Shown here in pieces: positions 45,554-55,953 of a stretch of DNA of 64,000 nt. The stretch spans positions 124,001-188,000 of the forward strand of contig JAHRCV010000003.1 of the NCBI GenBank assembly GCA_019083985.1. Direction: 5' to 3'. Source of the stretch: Rhizobiales bacterium TNE-4. Its GTDB lineage: Bacteria > Pseudomonadota > Alphaproteobacteria > Rhizobiales > Beijerinckiaceae. Position numbers and translations under genes: made by a program. The notes beneath the pieces were generated by a model, which was given only the letters and a program-made list of their open reading frames with translations, made no database searches and was not told the origin of the DNA. Numbering within the stretch: the first letter of the stretch is position 1; the number at the start of each line of letters is the position of its first letter.

Positions 45554-48118
45554 ATGCGAACGACACGATCCTCGAGGTCCGGTTTCGATGAATTCGGCCT
45601 CCATCTGAAAGACTTTCTTCTCCGCCGCACGGCTGAGATTGCGGGCGTCGCGATGCTCGTCTTCGCCGTAGTGATGACATTGGCGCTCATCACCTGGTCG
45701 GTGCAGGACCCCAGCATCAATCACGCGACCTCAGGCCCTGTGCGCAACTGGCTCGGCCGACCCGGCGCATTATTGGCCGATCTCGCGATGCAGCTCTTTG
45801 GCGTCGCCTCAATCGCGATGATCGGGCCGATTGCCCTCTCCGGTTTCCGGCTGTTCTCCGGCCGCCAAGGTCGGCTCGGCAAATCCCGTTTCATCTTCTG
45901 GTTCATTGGTGCGATCGCGGCCTGCGCCTGCGCGGCGGCGATGCCGCGGACCGATGCCTGGCCTTTGCCAACGGGGCTCGGCGGCGTGGCGGGCGATGCC
46001 GTGCTTAATCTCCTCCAAAACGGCTTGGGTTTGGGCGGCAGCGCCATGCGCGCTTTGTTCGGCCTCGCCTTTGGCGCTTTGGCCTTCTTCTCGCTCGCTT
46101 TTTCCAGCGGCTTTTTCGGCCGTGGTGAAGAGGCTGATCCGCGCCATCCGGAAGCGAAAAGCCGCCGTCCCGTAAAGGCAGAAGATTTCGACGATGACGA
46201 CCGCGCGGGCGATCCCGGCTTCGGCATCGTCTCGCTCGGGGCCATCTTTCATGCGCTGTTGAGTCTGCGCGGTGCACTGGCGCGGCGCATGCCAAGCCGT
46301 AGCGCGTCGTCAGGCCCCGGTTTTTTCAGCCGCTTTGCATTGAAGTTGCGTGATCGTGATGACGATCCGCTCGAAGCGATGCGCCGCCGCGGTGCCATGG
46401 GCCGCACCGAACCCGATTTCGGCACCTATCCGTTGCGCCAGCCACTTGATCTGCCCGACGACGAAGTAACGTCGCAACAGCCCGCGCAACCGACCCGTGT
46501 GGCCCCGCGCGCACCGGCACCAAAACAGGGCAAACGCGCTGCCTCTGAAGCGCAAACTTCGATGCTCGACAATGGCGAATACCGCCTGCCGCCCTTGTCG
46601 CTGCTCGCAGAGCATAAGCGCGTCGTACAAACACAATTATCGACAGAAGCGCTTGAGCAGAATGCGCGCCTTCTCGAGAGTGTTTTGGAAGATTTCGGCG
46701 TACGCGGCGAAATCATCAATGTGCGCCCGGGCCCGGTCGTCACGCTGTATGAATTGGAGCCCGCACCGGGTATCAAATCCTCACGCGTGATCGGTCTTGC
46801 TGATGATATTGCGCGCTCGATGAGCGCCGTGTCGGCACGCGTCGCCGTGGTGCAAGGACGCAATGCCATTGGCATCGAATTACCAAACCAGAAGCGTGAA
46901 ACCGTGTGGCTGCGCGAATTGCTGTCGTCGCAGGATTTCGAAAAATCGAAATTGAAGCTTGCGCTTTGCCTCGGCAAAACGATTGGCGGCGAGCCCGTCA
47001 TCACCGAACTCGCGCGCATGCCGCATTTGCTGGTCGCCGGCACCACCGGTTCAGGCAAATCAGTCGCCATCAACACCATGATCTTGTCGCTCCTCTACCG
47101 GCTCACGCCGCAGGAATGCCGCTTGATCATGGTCGATCCGAAAATGCTCGAACTCTCCGTCTATGACGGCATTCCGCATCTGCTGACGCCCGTCGTCACC
47201 GATCCGAAGAAAGCCGTCGTCGCGCTCAAATGGGCGGTGCGCGAGATGGAAGAGCGCTACAAGAAAATGTCGAAACTCGGCGTGCGCAACATTGACGGTT
47301 TCAATGCGCGCGTCGGTGAAGCCAAATCGCGCGGCGAAATCATCACACGCACGGTGCAAACGGGATTTGACCGTGAGACCGGCGAGGCGATCTACGAAGA
47401 AGAGGTGATGGATCTCGAACCCTTGCCTTACATCGTCGTCATCGTCGACGAGATGGCTGACCTGATGATGGTCGCTGGCAAGGACATCGAAGGCGCGATT
47501 CAGCGCTTGGCGCAAATGGCCCGTGCAGCGGGCATCCATGTCATCCTCGCGACACAGCGCCCCTCGGTCGACGTCATCACCGGCACGATCAAGGCGAATT
47601 TCCCAACCCGCATCTCATTCCAAGTCACGTCGAAGATCGACAGCCGCACCATTCTCGGCGAGCAGGGTGCTGAACAGCTCCTTGGCCAAGGCGACATGCT
47701 CTACATGGCAGGCGGTGGCCGCATCGCGCGTGTGCATGGTCCGTTCGTGTCGGACGATGAAGTGGAAAAAGTGGTGGCCCATCTCAAGGCACAAGCGCGG
47801 CCGCAATATCTCGAAGCCGTGCTGCAAGATGATGGCCCGGGCGAAGAGGAAGATGGTGGCGGTGCCATCATGGATCAGGGCGCGTTCGGCGCTGCCTCGG
47901 GCGATCTCTACGATCAGGCCGTGGCGCTCGTATTGCGTGACCGGAAAGCCTCGACCTCCTACATCCAGCGACGCCTGCAAATCGGCTACAACCGCGCCGC
48001 CTCGCTGATGGAGCGGATGGAGAACGAAAACATCGTCGGACCGGCCAATCATGCCGGAAAGCGCGAGATCCTCCTTGAAAGCCCGCAAGGGAGACACGAT
48101 ACCGGATACGATGATTGA
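45554..48118 (+). CDS. ftsK: DNA translocase FtsK
   Basis: The 854 aa protein pumps chromosome ends across the closing septum. It has four N-terminal membrane helices (about residues 25-190), a rather short proline/charged linker, an alpha domain ([28 protein letters not shown]), a RecA-type motor with Walker A GTTGSGKS (about 496-503) and Walker [11 protein letters not shown] (about 627-636), and a C-terminal gamma winged helix ([31 protein letters not shown]) that reads KOPS. Start 45554 gives [10 protein letters not shown]; an in-frame extension to 45527 exists. It overlaps the LolA-like gene by 8 bp. Confidence 0.95.
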   Translation: MRTTRSSRSGFDEFGLHLKDFLLRRTAEIAGVAMLVFAVVMTLALITWSVQDPSINHATSGPVRNWLGRPGALLADLAMQLFGVASIAMIGPIALSGFRLFSGRQGRLGKSRFIFWFIGAIAACACAAAMPRTDAWPLPTGLGGVAGDAVLNLLQNGLGLGGSAMRALFGLAFGALAFFSLAFSSGFFGRGEEADPRHPEAKSRRPVKAEDFDDDDRAGDPGFGIVSLGAIFHALLSLRGALARRMPSRSASSGPGFFSRFALKLRDRDDDPLEAMRRRGAMGRTEPDFGTYPLRQPLDLPDDEVTSQQPAQPTRVAPRAPAPKQGKRAASEAQTSMLDNGEYRLPPLSLLAEHKRVVQTQLSTEALEQNARLLESVLEDFGVRGEIINVRPGPVVTLYELEPAPGIKSSRVIGLADDIARSMSAVSARVAVVQGRNAIGIELPNQKRETVWLRELLSSQDFEKSKLKLALCLGKTIGGEPVITELARMPHLLVAGTTGSGKSVAINTMILSLLYRLTPQECRLIMVDPKMLELSVYDGIPHLLTPVVTDPKKAVVALKWAVREMEERYKKMSKLGVRNIDGFNARVGEAKSRGEIITRTVQTGFDRETGEAIYEEEVMDLEPLPYIVVIVDEMADLMMVAGKDIEGAIQRLAQMARAAGIHVILATQRPSVDVITGTIKANFPTRISFQVTSKIDSRTILGEQGAEQLLGQGDMLYMAGGGRIARVHGPFVSDDEVEKVVAHLKAQARPQYLEAVLQDDGPGEEEDGGGAIMDQGAFGAASGDLYDQAVALVLRDRKASTSYIQRRLQIGYNRAASLMERMENENIVGPANHAGKREILLESPQGRHDTGYDD

Positions 48119-48920
48119 TCCGGTTCGTCCTACCGCCCCACGCCTGATCCGCGCCGCCGTCCTCGTCACGGCGGCGTTGGCGCTTGCGCCGCTGCCCGGC
48201 CTCGCGCAATCGCCCCCGCCCAAAGTGACGTTCCCGGCCAAAGTGCCCTTGCCACCGCCGCGCCCCGCGAGCCTTGGCGGGTCCAAAGGGCCTGTCGTTG
48301 TGGCCCCACCGCCAGCCGCCGCAACCACCGCTCCAGCCCTCAAGCCAGCCATGCCCGCGGCCCCCGGCCCGAGCCAGATCACGCCGCAAATGACGAATCG
48401 CGAGATCATCGAGCGGGTCAATGCGGCGCTGAACGCCGTGCCTTTCATGTCGGCCGATTTCACCCAAGTGGGCGCGAACGGCAAAAGGCTCTCAGGCACG
48501 CTGACCGTGCTGAAACCCGGCCGCCTGCGCTTCGAATATGATCCGCCCGCCACCGTGAACATCGTTGCCGACGGCAATCAGGTGGCGATCACCGACCGCA
48601 AGCTGAAGACGCAGGATCTCTACCAGATCGGCCAGACCCCGCTGAAATTCATCCTGAAACCCGGCCTCGACCTTGCCCGCGACACGGTTGTGACCGGGAT
48701 CGAGCGGGAAAAGGACCGGCTGACTGTTAATCTCGAGGATAAATCGACCTTTGGCGGCACCTCGAAGATCGCGCTGATGTTCGACCCCGCGACCTTGGCG
48801 CTCCGCCAATGGGTCGTAACCGACCCGCAGGGCTACGAAACCCTTGTTCGGCTCGAGAATATCGACACGAAAACCCGGCCCGAGAACGATTTTTTCGTCA
48901 TCAACAGGCTGCGGAACTGA
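48111..48920 (+). CDS. LolA-like outer-membrane lipoprotein carrier protein
   Basis: The 269 aa protein has a signal peptide (ending PGLAQS), a long proline/alanine-rich linker (about 35-90) and a LolA-like half-barrel: [34 protein letters not shown] then [31 protein letters not shown]. LolA carries lipoproteins from LolCDE to the outer membrane. Alphaproteobacterial members after ftsK are often named only LolA-like because sequence divergence is high. The ATG lies within the ftsK end, suggesting coupling. Confidence 0.87.
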   Translation: MIDPVRPTAPRLIRAAVLVTAALALAPLPGLAQSPPPKVTFPAKVPLPPPRPASLGGSKGPVVVAPPPAAATTAPALKPAMPAAPGPSQITPQMTNREIIERVNAALNAVPFMSADFTQVGANGKRLSGTLTVLKPGRLRFEYDPPATVNIVADGNQVAITDRKLKTQDLYQIGQTPLKFILKPGLDLARDTVVTGIEREKDRLTVNLEDKSTFGGTSKIALMFDPATLALRQWVVTDPQGYETLVRLENIDTKTRPENDFFVINRLRN

Positions 48921-48983
48921 CCCCTTGCGGGGCGCTGCGGCAAGGCTTAGGCCGGATAGGACATCCCTTGCCGGAGCCCTGCC

Positions 48984-49793
48984 TTGCCCATCACGGTCAG
49001 CACCTGGAACATCAATTCGGTCCGCCTGCGCATCGGCCTCGTCGAACGGTTTTTGACCGAGACGAAGCCCGATATTCTATGCCTGCAGGAAACCAAGGTG
49101 CAGGACGATAAATTCCCGCTCTCCGATTTCCGCAAGATGGGCTACCGCCACATCGCGATCAACGGACAGAAGGGCTATCACGGCGTTGCCATCGTTTCGC
49201 GCCTGCCTTTTGCCGACCAATCGGCCAGGCAATTCTGCGACAAGAATGATGCCCGCCACATCAGCGTAACCTTCGATGCAGGCACGAAAGCAGCGGGCCT
49301 CACCGTGCATAATTTCTACGTTCCTGCGGGTGGTGATATTCCCGACCCCGAGGCGAACGAAAAATTTGCGCACAAACTCTCATTCCTCGACGAGATGCGC
49401 GACTGGGGCAGAAAAGACCGGCCTGCGCAACAAAAGGCCATTCTCGTTGGCGATCTCAACGTTGCACCACTCGCCAATGATGTGTGGAGCCACAAGCAAT
49501 TATTGGATGTGGTGTCGCACACGCCGATCGAATGCGAGAAATTCAACGCCGCGCAAAATGATGGTCAATGGGTCGATGCCATTCGCCAGCTCACGCCCGA
49601 GCCTGAAAAAATCTATACATGGTGGAGTTATCGCGCGCAGGATTGGGAAAAATCTGACCGCGGCCGCAGGCTCGACCATATCTGGGTATCGCAAGATCTC
49701 GCGCCGAGCGTGAAAAAATCCAACATTTTGCGCGACGCCCGCAATTGGGAGCGCCCTTCCGATCACGTTCCGGTGACGATCACGCTGAAATGA
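48984..49793 (+). CDS. xthA: exodeoxyribonuclease III
   Basis: XthA is an AP endonuclease and 3'-5' exonuclease in base-excision repair. The 269 aa protein has VSTWNINSVRLR at the start, DILCLQETKVQDDKFP with the metal-binding Glu, ILVGDLNVAP and the C-terminal RRLDHIWVS...RPSDHVPVTITL with the catalytic Asp-His pair. The start is a TTG with GGAG seven bases upstream. Its stop codon is directly abutted by the stop of the opposite-strand CNBD gene. Confidence 0.94.
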   Translation: MPITVSTWNINSVRLRIGLVERFLTETKPDILCLQETKVQDDKFPLSDFRKMGYRHIAINGQKGYHGVAIVSRLPFADQSARQFCDKNDARHISVTFDAGTKAAGLTVHNFYVPAGGDIPDPEANEKFAHKLSFLDEMRDWGRKDRPAQQKAILVGDLNVAPLANDVWSHKQLLDVVSHTPIECEKFNAAQNDGQWVDAIRQLTPEPEKIYTWWSYRAQDWEKSDRGRRLDHIWVSQDLAPSVKKSNILRDARNWERPSDHVPVTITLK

Positions 49794-50234
49794 TCAATCG
49801 AGTGTGACGCTGACGCGTTGCAAATCGCGATACAGCGTATCGGTGCGCTGGCGTAGGATTTTAAAAATATTGACCGCGGTATCGGGAAATTCTTCGAGAA
49901 CCCGGCGCATCACTGTGCGGGGAATCCGCATCAGGCTTGTGGTTTCCTGCGCAATGGCCGTGCCCTGATATTCCGTTTCAGCAAAGAGCGCGATTTCACC
50001 CACCATCGCGCCGCGAATGGCCGTGACAGGTTCACCACCCGGCGTGGATACCAGCATGCGGCCGCTGGTGATGATGTAAGCAGCATCGGCTGGATCGCCG
50101 CGCCGAAACAACGCGTCATTGGAGCGCAAGAAGCGTGTCTCAGCGGAAAACGCGACGAGCTGCAACGCCTCCGGTTCCATCGCAGCGAAAACCGGGAAAG
50201 CCTGCAACAAGAGCATGTCATCGCGCAGCGCCAT
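49794..50234 (-). CDS. cyclic nucleotide-binding domain protein
   Basis: The 146 aa protein is a single CNBD: LQAFPVFAAMEPEALQLVAFSAETRFLRSNDALFRRGDPADAAYIITSGRM, then VGEIALFAETEYQGTAIAQETTSLMRIPRTVMRRVLEE. There is no helix-turn-helix, so it is not a CRP/FNR transcription factor. The phosphate-binding cassette lacks the usual RxA in canonical form (GTAIAQE), so nucleotide binding is doubtful. It is 14 bp downstream of the response-regulator gene in the same direction and may work with it. Confidence 0.85.
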   Translation of the reverse strand: MALRDDMLLLQAFPVFAAMEPEALQLVAFSAETRFLRSNDALFRRGDPADAAYIITSGRMLVSTPGGEPVTAIRGAMVGEIALFAETEYQGTAIAQETTSLMRIPRTVMRRVLEEFPDTAVNIFKILRQRTDTLYRDLQRVSVTLD

Positions 50235-50248
50235 GGGCCGTCATATCC

Positions 50249-50896
50249 TCACAAAGCGAGCCGGTAACCGCCAGCTTCCGTGACCAGAAGGCGCGCATCC
50301 GAGGGATCGGCTTCGAGCTTCTGACGCAGGCGGTAAATATGCGTTTCGAGAGTATGCGTCGTCACGCGCGGATTGTAACCCCACACTTCAGCGAGAAGCG
50401 TTTCGCGAGCCACCGCTTCGTTAGCGCGATGGAGATAAAGCAGGATCGCCGCTTCCTTTTCCGTCAGTCGCAGCACATCGCTGCCTTCCGCCTGCAAGGT
50501 TTTGGCGAGCGGCCGGAACAGGAAAGGCCCGATCGGAATCGTCTCGTCACGCCCCGCCTGGCGTAACAGCCGCCGCAGCTTCGGAAGAAGCCGCGCAAGA
50601 CGCACAGGCTTCACCAATGTCGCTTCATCGGCGGCGCTTTCGCCGCGCGGCAACAGCGTGAGCGCCGGCGCATCGCAGCCGGCGGCGTGCAGCGCATCGC
50701 GATGTTCTTCCGCCGTGACGTCGTCGCCTGCGACAATGATGGCATGGGCTGGCTCAGCGCCGAGTAGATGCAGCGCGTCCGCAAGCGTTGTCGCTGTGCG
50801 CGGCGAAAAGCCGGGATCAAGCGCCAATTGCTCGGCGAGCGCGGTGGCGAAATCCGCGTCCTCATCGATGATCAGGATGGAATGGCGTTCGGTCAT
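50249..50896 (-). CDS. OmpR-type response regulator with degenerate receiver
   Basis: From the ATG at 50896 the product is 215 aa. The receiver (about 5-112) keeps the acidic pair (DEDAD, 11-15) and the late Lys96, but the strand that should end in the phospho-acceptor reads HAIIVAGDD with Ala at about position 56. The C-terminal winged helix (about 120-215) is of OmpR type, with LTEKEAAILLYLHRAN, VWGYNPRVTTHTLETHIYRLRQKLE and the wing LLVTEAGGYRLAL. It should bind DNA without classical phosphorylation. An L,D-transpeptidase gene is divergent, 79 bp away. Confidence 0.87.
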   Translation of the reverse strand: MTERHSILIIDEDADFATALAEQLALDPGFSPRTATTLADALHLLGAEPAHAIIVAGDDVTAEEHRDALHAAGCDAPALTLLPRGESAADEATLVKPVRLARLLPKLRRLLRQAGRDETIPIGPFLFRPLAKTLQAEGSDVLRLTEKEAAILLYLHRANEAVARETLLAEVWGYNPRVTTHTLETHIYRLRQKLEADPSDARLLVTEAGGYRLAL

Positions 50897-50975
50897 GAAC
50901 TCGGTACGGTTGCGGCAAGGCTCTTTTTTCACCTAAACCGGAGCGAAGCCCGCAAGCAAGCACGACGACCACACC

Positions 50976-51506
50976 ATGAACTGCACGCGCCTCAGCCGCA
51001 TTGATGTCTATGCCGACCCGCTCAACCGGCAACAGGGATGGCTGGTGGCCGGGCCTTTGCGGTTTCGGGTCAGCCTTGGCCGCGCCGGCATCACGCGCCA
51101 GAAGCGCGAGGGCGATGGCGCGACGCCTGCGGGCTGTTGGCGTCTCCTGCAGGCCTTCACCCGCAAGGACGGCCAACGTTTTGGTACGAACGGGCTCAAG
51201 ACCACGCCGATCCGCCGTAGCGACGGCTGGTGCGACGATGTCACCTCACCCCGCTACAACCAGCCCGTGCCACTTCCGTGCAAGGCCAGCCATGAAGAGA
51301 TGTGGCGCAAAGATCATCTCTATGACGTGGTGATCGACAGTGATTGGAACCGGCGACCGGCCGTCAAAGGGCGCGGCAGCGCCATCTTCATCCATCTGCG
51401 TCGGCATGATGGTGGCCCAACGGCGGGATGCATCGCGCTTGCACCGCGCGACATGCGCATCCTCTGGCCGCGGCTTGGACGTCGCACCCGCCTGATCGTT
51501 CATTGA
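50976..51506 (+). CDS. YkuD-type L,D-transpeptidase family protein
   Basis: The 176 aa protein has the catalytic signature HLRRHDGGPTAGCIAL, i.e. the Hx-G-x3-GC pattern of YkuD/ErfK enzymes with nucleophile Cys (about 153). It belongs to the compact COG3786-type group without LysM or signal peptide, so its location is unclear. These enzymes build or cut 3-3 peptidoglycan crosslinks or act on lipoprotein attachments. It is divergent from the degenerate response regulator, a plausible regulator (inference). Stop is 30 bp before the MBL-fold gene start. Confidence 0.88.
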   Translation: MNCTRLSRIDVYADPLNRQQGWLVAGPLRFRVSLGRAGITRQKREGDGATPAGCWRLLQAFTRKDGQRFGTNGLKTTPIRRSDGWCDDVTSPRYNQPVPLPCKASHEEMWRKDHLYDVVIDSDWNRRPAVKGRGSAIFIHLRRHDGGPTAGCIALAPRDMRILWPRLGRRTRLIVH

Positions 51507-51536
51507 ATTTTGGCGCGCGCGATCCATCTCGAAGCG

Positions 51537-52619
51537 ATGATGAAACGGCGCAACATTCTCAAAATGGTGGGGCTGGGCGCAGCCTCGCTCACGGCGACAG
51601 CCTTCGCACCCCTATCGGGCAACCCTTATTATGAGGGCCCGATCAGTGACCATTTCGACGGCACGCGGTTTTTCAATCCGGGCCGGCCTTGGAATAAATC
51701 CCGTCTCGATCTTCTGCGCTGGCAAATGGCCAGCGAGGGCAAAGAACCATGGCCCGAGAGTGTTCCGAGCCCGTTTCAGGATAAGCCCCCGGCACGCGTT
51801 GATGGCACGGCTGCACGCATCGCCTTTGTTGGGCATGCCAGCCATTTTTTGCAGACAGGCGGGCTCAACATTCTGATCGATCCCGTCTGGTCGGAGCGGT
51901 GCTCACCGGTGAGTTTTGCGGGGCCTAAGCGCGTCAATCCGCCGGGCATCGCGTTTGATGATTTGCCACGCATCGACATTGTTCTGATCACGCACAATCA
52001 TTATGACCATCTCGATGTCGATACGCTGGGCGCATTAGTGAAGCGCGATAATCCACGCCTGATTGCACCGCTCGGCAATGATACGATCGTGCGTGAAGCC
52101 ATTCCCACCGCGCAAATCACCGTGTTTGACTGGCACCAAGACGTCAAACTGAACAATAAAATCCGCGTGCATTTTACACCGGCGCAGCATTGGTCCGCGC
52201 GCGGCTTGTTCGACAGGCTCTGCGCCTTGTGGAGTTCATATGTCATCGAAACGCCGGCCGGTCTGATCTACCATGTCGGGGATACCGGTTTCGATGCAGC
52301 ATTGTTCACTGATGCGCGCAAAAAATATGGGGCGCCGCGTCTCGCGATTTTACCGATCGGGGCCTATGAGCCGCGTTGGTTCATGAAGGATCAGCATATC
52401 AACCCTGAAGAAGCGGTCGAGATCATGCGGCTCTTGGGGGCAAGCCACGCACTCGGCCATCATTGGGGTACGTTCAAACTGACCGATGAAGGCGTGATGC
52501 GGCCGCCCGAAGCGCTCGAGATTGCGCTGGATGCAAAAGGCATCGAGCGGACACGTTTCCGTGCCATGCGCCCGGGCCAAGCCTTCATGCTGAATGGAGC
52601 GACGCTGAAAAACGCCTGA
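51537..52619 (+). CDS. exported metallo-beta-lactamase-fold hydrolase (NAPE-PLD/UlaG-like)
   Basis: The 360 aa protein begins MMKRRNILKMVGLG, a Tat-like RRNILK motif followed by a hydrophobic stretch, so export is likely. The hydrolase domain has AFVGHASHFLQTGGLNILIDPVWSERCSP, the metal-binding LITHNHYDHLD, HFTPAQHWSARG, GDTGFDA and LGHHWGTF. This order matches the NAPE-hydrolysing phospholipase D-like group (COG2220). Bacterial substrates are unknown, though a phospholipid is possible. Two adjacent ATGs (51537, 51540) are candidates. Its stop abuts the next opposite-strand stop. Confidence 0.87.
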   Translation: MMKRRNILKMVGLGAASLTATAFAPLSGNPYYEGPISDHFDGTRFFNPGRPWNKSRLDLLRWQMASEGKEPWPESVPSPFQDKPPARVDGTAARIAFVGHASHFLQTGGLNILIDPVWSERCSPVSFAGPKRVNPPGIAFDDLPRIDIVLITHNHYDHLDVDTLGALVKRDNPRLIAPLGNDTIVREAIPTAQITVFDWHQDVKLNNKIRVHFTPAQHWSARGLFDRLCALWSSYVIETPAGLIYHVGDTGFDAALFTDARKKYGAPRLAILPIGAYEPRWFMKDQHINPEEAVEIMRLLGASHALGHHWGTFKLTDEGVMRPPEALEIALDAKGIERTRFRAMRPGQAFMLNGATLKNA

Positions 52620-53375
52620 CTATTTTCGGGGCTGCACGAAAATGTTGATTTCGAGTGCCTCATCAGCCGGGCCTTGGCCAAGCGTGACATATTCCTCGAT
52701 GAAGGTTTCCTTCGCATCGATCCCGCGCTGGTCGAGATAGGCGGTGATCGCCTCATAGGTGGAATCGATGTCTTCATAAGGCGCACGGTGAACGAAGCGC
52801 CATGCGCTGCCTGTCGGTGTCAGGCCGAAACGGATATCGGCGGCAAGCCCAGAAGGCCGCTCGGCAGGCGCACGATCGATCGGCAATTGCGCTTCGAAGC
52901 GGAAGCCGAGATCGTCGGTTTCGAGAAAGAGCGCGATCGGCTTGCCGGTGATGGCGATGCCATTGGCCTTCATCGAATCCTGCAGCTTGGTGAAGGCACC
53001 AGTCAGCTTGTCATAGCCATCATCCCATGTCGCTGCGCCGCGCAGCAGCGCAGCGGGGCGGCCGGCAAGCTCAACCTTGTCAGGCATGGACGGGTCGGCC
53101 GGCGGCGGCACCAATGTCTGCACCGTTGCGGCAGGTGGTGCTACGGCTACCGGAGGCGGGGTTGCGGGCGCGGGGGCAGCCTGTTGCGGCGTGGCAGGCG
53201 CTGGATCCGCCTTCGGCCCATCGGCTTTCGGCGTTTCAGGCGCGGCCGCAGGCGGCGGCAAGGGCTGGCTTTCGACCGGCTGGGGCGCAGGGACGGTCTG
53301 TTGCGCGTGCAAAGGCGCACTCGCCAAGAGCGGGGCCATGCAGCCAAGCAGGATCAGGAAGTGTGCCGCCTTCAT
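52620..53375 (-). CDS. periplasmic GyrI/effector-binding-like protein
   Basis: The 251 aa protein has a signal peptide ([24 protein letters not shown]), then about 75 residues of proline/alanine-rich linker and a C-terminal domain resembling the AraC-effector/GyrI-like fold (about 105-250): [43 protein letters not shown] and [24 protein letters not shown]. Such domains bind small amphipathic ligands. The domain call is by pattern and is less certain than most. The longer in-frame start at 53396 is possible but has no better ribosome site. dapF is divergent, 115 bp away. Confidence 0.75.
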   Translation of the reverse strand: MKAAHFLILLGCMAPLLASAPLHAQQTVPAPQPVESQPLPPPAAAPETPKADGPKADPAPATPQQAAPAPATPPPVAVAPPAATVQTLVPPPADPSMPDKVELAGRPAALLRGAATWDDGYDKLTGAFTKLQDSMKANGIAITGKPIALFLETDDLGFRFEAQLPIDRAPAERPSGLAADIRFGLTPTGSAWRFVHRAPYEDIDSTYEAITAYLDQRGIDAKETFIEEYVTLGQGPADEALEINIFVQPRK

Positions 53376-53490
53376 CGTTTCGCCCCGGATTCGCATGAGC
53401 GAGTTTACCCGCCGAGACCCGCTTCGGTCGAGAGCGGACTCGCGGTTTGGCGCGCAAAACATTATATGCACAGCAGACAGGACCGAACCG

Positions 53491-54354
53491 ATGAGCCTCG
53501 CGGAACGCCCATATCTGAAGATGAACGGAGCCGGCAATGAGATTGTCGTGCTCGATCTGCGCGATTCCGAGCATATCGTGAGCGCGGCAGAGGCGCGTGC
53601 CATTGCGAAGGCTCCCGGCTCGCATTTCGATCAGCTGATGGTGTTGCATCGGCCGCACAGCGCCGGAACCAATGCGTTCATGCGGATCTACAACACGGAT
53701 GGCTCAGCTTCGAGCGCGTGTGGGAATGGTACGCGCTGCGTTGCATGGGCCATGCTGGAAGGAACACCGCACAGCGCGCTGCGGCTTGAGACCGAGTCTG
53801 GCCTGCTCGAATGCCGCCGCGACGGCGCACTGACCTTCACGGTGGATATGGGCGAACCGCGATTCGATTGGCAGGAAATCCCACTGTCCCGCCCGGTCGC
53901 CTCGCCTGACGCCGTTGATTATTATTTCGGCCCTGCAGACGCGCCGATTTTGACGACGCCCTCCGTGGTCAGCATGGGCAATCCGCATGTGATCTTTTTC
54001 GTCGACACGGTCGCGGCATGGGATGTGCCGGGCATCGGCCCGAAGATTGAACATGATCCGCTGTTCCCGGAACGGGTGAACGTGTCCTTTGCTGAAATCA
54101 CAGCAAAGGATTCGATGAATTTACGCGTCTGGGAGCGTGGCGCGGGCGAAACGCGGGCGTGCGGTTCAGGCGCATGTGCTGCTGCGGTTGCTGCGGCACG
54201 CCGTGGTTTAACGGGACGCGACGTCCGCGTCTCATTGCCCGGCGGCGATCTCCTGATCCAATGGCGCAAGAGCGACAATCACGTGCTGATGACGGGACCG
54301 GTTGAGCTTGAACATACCGGCCAATTCGATCCGGCGATTTTCGAGACCGCCTGA
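53491..54354 (+). CDS. dapF: diaminopimelate epimerase
   Basis: DapF converts LL- to meso-diaminopimelate for lysine and peptidoglycan synthesis. The 287 aa protein has [13 protein letters not shown] at the start, first catalytic Cys77 in SACGNGTR, and second Cys224 in ACGSGACAA. The frame is open far upstream, but this ATG gives the family N-terminus and follows the divergent gene's promoter region. The stop overlaps the mtaB ATG by one base (TGATG). The order dapF-mtaB-ftsY is conserved in Rhizobiales. Confidence 0.96.
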   Translation: MSLAERPYLKMNGAGNEIVVLDLRDSEHIVSAAEARAIAKAPGSHFDQLMVLHRPHSAGTNAFMRIYNTDGSASSACGNGTRCVAWAMLEGTPHSALRLETESGLLECRRDGALTFTVDMGEPRFDWQEIPLSRPVASPDAVDYYFGPADAPILTTPSVVSMGNPHVIFFVDTVAAWDVPGIGPKIEHDPLFPERVNVSFAEITAKDSMNLRVWERGAGETRACGSGACAAAVAAARRGLTGRDVRVSLPGGDLLIQWRKSDNHVLMTGPVELEHTGQFDPAIFETA

Positions 54355-55598
54355 TGGCTGTCGATCTTCTGACCTTTGGGTGCCGTCTGAACATCGCTGA
54401 ATCTGAAGCGATGAAGAAAGCGGCGGAGAGCGCGGGTCATCGCCACCTTGCCATCGTCAATACGTGCGCCGTGACGGGCGAAGCCGTCCGCCAAGCAAGG
54501 CAGGCTATTCGCCGCCTGAAGCGCGAGCATCCCGAGACACGGATTGTCGTGACCGGTTGCGCCGCACAGATCGATCCGAACATGTTCGCCGCGATGCCGG
54601 AGGTCGACCGAGTCATCGGCAATGAAGAGAAGGCACAGGCCACGACCTGGGCTTCCCTGCGCGATCCGCACCTCGACACCGAGCGGATCCGCGTCAATGA
54701 CATCATGGCCGTGCGAGAAAGTGCCCCACACTTCGCTGAGCATTTCGAAGGCCGCACGCGCGCTTTCGTACAAGTTCAGAATGGTTGCGACCATCGCTGC
54801 ACCTTCTGCATCATCCCGTTCGGCCGCGGAAATTCACGCTCTGTGCCAATGGGCGTTGTTGTCACGCAAATCAGTGAATTGGCACAGGATTATGCTGAGA
54901 TCGTACTGACGGGCGTCGACGTGACGAGCTGGGGTGCTGATCTCCCTGGCGCGCCAAAACTAGGAACACTGATCAAAACAATTTTGAAGCATGTGCCCGA
55001 ATTGAAGCGGCTGCGACTGTCCTCGATCGATTCCGTCGAGATTGACGCCGATCTCATGGACGTGATCGTGGCAGAGCCACGCTTCATGCCGCATCTGCAT
55101 CTGTCGCTGCAGGCCGGCGACGATCTCATCCTCAAACGGATGAAACGGCGTCATGCGCGGCAAGATGCGATTGACCTTTGCCAAACACTCCGCAACGAAC
55201 GACCCGACATCGTCTTCGGCGCCGACATCATCGCCGGTTTTCCGACCGAAGATGAGGATATGTTTCGCCGCTCGCTCGATCTGGTCGAGGAATGCGACAT
55301 CGCGTTCTTGCATGTCTTCCCCTATTCGCCGCGGCCGGGCACACCGGCTGCGAAAATGCCGCAAGTGTCGCGCACGCTTGTGAAAGAACGCGCCGCGCGT
55401 CTACGCGACAAGGGCGCTGAAACCTATGCGCGCAATCTCGCGCGTCAATGCGGCCGTACGCATTCCATCCTTGTCGAACGCGATAGCACCGGACGGACGG
55501 AAACCTTTTTCCCGGTGAAATTCTCAGAACCGCCAGACGCGGGGGCGTTGGTGAAGCGGATGATTACAATGCAGGACGGGCATTTTCTTGCTGGTTAG
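54354..55598 (+). CDS. mtaB: tRNA t6A methylthiotransferase MtaB
   Basis: MtaB converts t6A37 to ms2t6A37 using two Fe-S clusters and SAM. The 414 aa protein has the N-terminal UPF0004 domain with cysteines in LTFGCRLN, NTCAVT and VTGCAAQ, and the radical-SAM CxxxCxxC in NGCDHRCTFCIIPFGRG. The C-terminal TRAM region ends FFPVKFSEPPDAG...VKRMITMQDG. It is directly coupled to dapF. The first half of the modification pathway, tsaD, is also in this window. Confidence 0.95.
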   Translation: MAVDLLTFGCRLNIAESEAMKKAAESAGHRHLAIVNTCAVTGEAVRQARQAIRRLKREHPETRIVVTGCAAQIDPNMFAAMPEVDRVIGNEEKAQATTWASLRDPHLDTERIRVNDIMAVRESAPHFAEHFEGRTRAFVQVQNGCDHRCTFCIIPFGRGNSRSVPMGVVVTQISELAQDYAEIVLTGVDVTSWGADLPGAPKLGTLIKTILKHVPELKRLRLSSIDSVEIDADLMDVIVAEPRFMPHLHLSLQAGDDLILKRMKRRHARQDAIDLCQTLRNERPDIVFGADIIAGFPTEDEDMFRRSLDLVEECDIAFLHVFPYSPRPGTPAAKMPQVSRTLVKERAARLRDKGAETYARNLARQCGRTHSILVERDSTGRTETFFPVKFSEPPDAGALVKRMITMQDGHFLAG

Positions 55599-55605
55599 AT
55601 ATCGG

Positions 55606-55953
55606 TCAGAGCCACTTAAAACCTTTGGCCATGAGATAAGCCAAGCCGACCGTTGCACTTATTCCTAATAGGACGATGCCTCCTCCCACACCTAGAATCC
55701 AAATTACGCCTGCACTCAGCTTCTCGCTTAGGGCTTTAATTTCACTTCGTACATCTTTGATGTCCGATTTAATGTCGACAATGTTCGTTTTGATGTTGCC
55801 TAGGTCAGCTTCAAGCACGGCAACCCTGACTTCTAGATCAGACATCCCATCGCCTCCACCTGGCGGCAATAAGGGTGGCCCAGGAGGTTCACGAGAACCA
55901 ACGTCACCACCACGTTTTGAGAATTGTAACACATTTTCATTGGCTTGGGCCAT
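55606..55953 (-). CDS. small coiled-coil membrane protein (phage-like)
   Basis: The 115 aa protein has a proline/glycine-rich N-terminus, a heptad-like coiled coil (MSDLEVRVAVLEADLGNIKTNIVDIKSDIKDV..., about 37-80) and one C-terminal membrane helix (about 82-108). That layout is common in prophage and small mobile cassettes, for instance hemolysin XhlA-like proteins, although sequence similarity is not obvious by eye. An internal ATG at residue 37 could also be used. Its start lies within the 3' end of the interrupted gene upstream (17 bp overlap). Region is AT-richer than its neighbours. Confidence 0.6.
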   Translation of the reverse strand: MAQANENVLQFSKRGGDVGSREPPGPPLLPPGGGDGMSDLEVRVAVLEADLGNIKTNIVDIKSDIKDVRSEIKALSEKLSAGVIWILGVGGGIVLLGISATVGLAYLMAKGFKWL

